NCBI GenBank assembly: GCA_021781625.1 | Contig: JAJXWL010000118.1 | Span: 1-6,433, forward strand | Source of the DNA: a bacterium | GTDB taxonomy: Bacteria > Spirochaetota > Spirochaetia > JABEVK01 | Length of the DNA: 6,433 nucleotides | Direction of reading: 5' to 3' | In this document: one piece after another, positions 6,347 to 6,433 of the stretch | How positions within the stretch are numbered: the first letter of the stretch is position 1 | How the letters are laid out: every line of letters begins with the position of its first letter | Program-made: the position numbers and the translations under genes | Notes under the pieces: generated by a model | Databases searched by the model: none | Told to the model about the DNA's origin: nothing | Seen by the model: only the letters and a program-made list of their open reading frames with translations

Positions 6347-6375
6347 TTGCGGATTTGTAAAAAGAGGGTTAGGCT
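6347..6375 (+). promoter_or_regulatory. weak candidate promoter for the next gene
   Basis: TTGCGG (6347-6352) and TAGGCT (6370-6375) are 17 bp apart. The -10 match is poor (3 of 6), but the pair has the same TTGC and TA-x-G-x-T shape as the better promoter at 3714-3742. It lies just after the terminator and before a ribosome binding site, where a new promoter is expected. Confidence 0.3.
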
Positions 6376-6418
6376 AGGGCCATTAGACCGTTTTAATCCG
6401 GTTTTTTAAACTTTTTTG

Positions 6419-6433
6419 AAAGGAAAATCGAAT
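6419..6433 (+). promoter_or_regulatory. ribosome binding site and probable start of a further gene at the window edge
   Basis: AAAGGA (6419-6424) is followed 7 nt later by the last two bases of the window, AT (6432-6433). If the next base is G, a new + strand gene starts here. Nothing of its product can be seen. The 94 nt between the terminator and this site hold no coding sequence. Confidence 0.45.

Noticed and set aside
1..6433. Mobile elements, CRISPR arrays, tRNA or rRNA genes
   Set aside because: None was seen. There are no transposase or integrase motifs, no regularly spaced repeats and no cloverleaf-like or rRNA-like sequence, and the window is densely coding.

Overview
The window looks like chromosomal DNA from an anaerobic or facultative bacterium, most likely a member of the Spirochaetota. 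That placement is tentative. It rests mainly on the pair of genes at 1819-3321, a small helical protein followed by a 10-repeat TPR protein, which resemble from memory a conserved spirochaete pair. No search could be run. All recognisable genes are on the + strand.

Region 1 (1-1765) is a histidine-biosynthesis segment. It holds the 3' end of hisZ, a short-form hisG whose start overlaps the hisZ stop (ATGA), and a monofunctional hisB. HisZ and short HisG together form the ATP phosphoribosyltransferase that catalyses the first step of the pathway. HisB catalyses the imidazoleglycerol-phosphate dehydration step. No other his genes follow hisB here.

Region 2 (1819-3321) holds two tightly coupled genes, 3 nt apart: a 114-residue protein of unknown function and a 384-residue TPR protein. 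The TPRs alternate between two types, giving a two-TPR superrepeat of about 68 residues. A cytoplasmic scaffold is the natural guess, but the partner is unknown.

Region 3 (3314-6324) is a reactive-sulfur module. A small MarR-family regulator with three cysteines in its N-terminal third precedes an 832-residue fusion of CoA-disulfide reductase, rhodanese, TusA and DsrE-like domains. Each domain keeps its expected cysteine (C43, C511, C599, C793). The 65-nt gap between them carries a good sigma-70-type promoter (TTGCCA, 17 bp, TACGAT). A perfect inverted repeat (TTAAC-GTT-GTTAA) sits at the expected transcription start, a classic repressor-operator layout. A second perfect palindrome (AAGCCTA-AA-TAGGCTT) lies just before the MarR start. 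A strong UUCG-loop intrinsic terminator closes the unit at 6303-6324.

The last 109 bases form an untranslated leader that ends in a ribosome binding site. The next gene probably starts at the final two bases of the window.
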